A stretch of 64,000 nucleotides of DNA from Hypericum androsaemum (Eukaryota > Streptophyta > Magnoliopsida > Malpighiales > Hypericaceae): NCBI GenBank assembly GCA_963995505.1, contig OZ023190.1, forward strand, positions 12,022,092 through 12,086,091. The letters are read 5' to 3'. Of this stretch, positions 63,458 to 64,000 are shown in pieces; position 1 is the first letter of the stretch; the number at the start of each line of letters is the position of its first letter. The notes beneath the pieces are model-generated. The model was not told the DNA's origin. It was given only the letters and a program-made list of their open reading frames with translations, and did no database searches. A program made the position numbers and the translations under genes.

Positions 63458-64000
63458 CCATCAAGAGGGAAAGTGAATGTATATGCCCTTTCAATCAAGT
63501 AAACTAAACTGGGGTTCACCAAGTAATGACATGAAGTTTGATCCACTGAGTTTCAGTTCATACCATGAAGGATGTTTTTTAACAAGATCCATCTTCCAAG
63601 GGTGGCAAATTGTTGCAAACAGTGCCTAGATTGGGATTGTTTGAGCCAATAATACCATACAACACATGGTTGCAGAGGCATGACTTGGATTTTTTAGGTA
63701 ATGAAGGAGGAGGCCTCATTAGTATCCTCGAAAGATATAGATGAATTGACGGGAGATTCAGAATTTAGTTTAATCTTTGACGGGTGTAACTTTGCATAAA
63801 AATTTAGGAGGATGGTCTCCTCCACCCCCATGGAAGGACCCTCATGTGCTTTAGGTTGTATCTTGCTGGCCTTACTTTGAGTTAGTGTTCTGGTTTCTTT
63901 GAGGCTCTGTCTGATCACTGGATAATAAATAATCAATTTTGGAAGATGAAAACCAGCACTTGGCTCGGTGATTCCGTAGTTTCACGTGAAAGATTGAATA

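Larger units (their letters stand above)
62676..64000. repeat. Segmental repeat unit C (runs off the window)
   Basis: Third copy of the DUF1645 3' flank, interrupted at 62861-63457 by a Cassandra element. An extra segment of about 45 bp at 63807-63851 is absent from units A and B. The unit continues past the window end. Confidence 0.88.

Overview
This window is nuclear DNA of a flowering plant. It has intron-containing genes with GT-AG boundaries, plant-specific protein families (TRM/DUF3741-DUF4378 and DUF1645), plant LTR retrotransposons primed by initiator tRNA-Met, a Cassandra element with its 5S-like domain, and many MULE and hAT elements. The species cannot be named from the sequence. 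Only three host genes look intact, and all are on the + strand.

The genes are a RECQL1-type RecQ DNA helicase (17397-20765, 10 coding exons, 591 aa), a TRM-family protein with an N-terminal VARLMGLD motif and a DUF4378-like end (35464-39153, 5 coding exons, 887 aa), and a single-exon DUF1645 protein (44826-45911, 361 aa). From memory, the Arabidopsis RECQL1 and TRM6 loci are neighbours (At3g05740 and At3g05750), so the first two genes probably keep an old gene order that transposons have stretched.

Layout. 1-17 kb is repeats: a deletion-derivative Copia element with intact LTRs and target duplication (1952-4714), a long inverted-repeat element (4977-6276), a satellite-carrying MULE (7106-8760), a MULE with a purine/pyrimidine-rich core (10075-11015), a LINE tail (11532-12660), two related tandem-array elements (13.4-16.4 kb), and a Pack-MULE carrying the first exon of a MYG1-like gene (16438-17216), which ends 172 bp before the next CDS. 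17-21 kb is RECQL1. 21.4-34.5 kb holds a hAT element, a Pack-MULE with an LRR fragment split by a 2.4 kb GC-rich solo LTR, a Pack-MULE with a zinc-finger gene fragment, a second satellite-carrying MULE inserted in a LINE RNase H tail, and a decayed 3.3 kb LINE. 35-46 kb holds the TRM and DUF1645 genes with two TIR elements between them.

46-64 kb is the most structured part. The 3' flank of the DUF1645 gene recurs at about 51.06 kb and 62.68 kb as a tandem segmental triplication. The copies differ by later insertions: a hAT MITE, a MORN-carrying Pack-MULE and a Gypsy-like LTR element in copy B, and a Cassandra TRIM in copy C. They therefore act as empty-site references for each other. No CRISPR array, operon, rRNA gene or tRNA gene is present.
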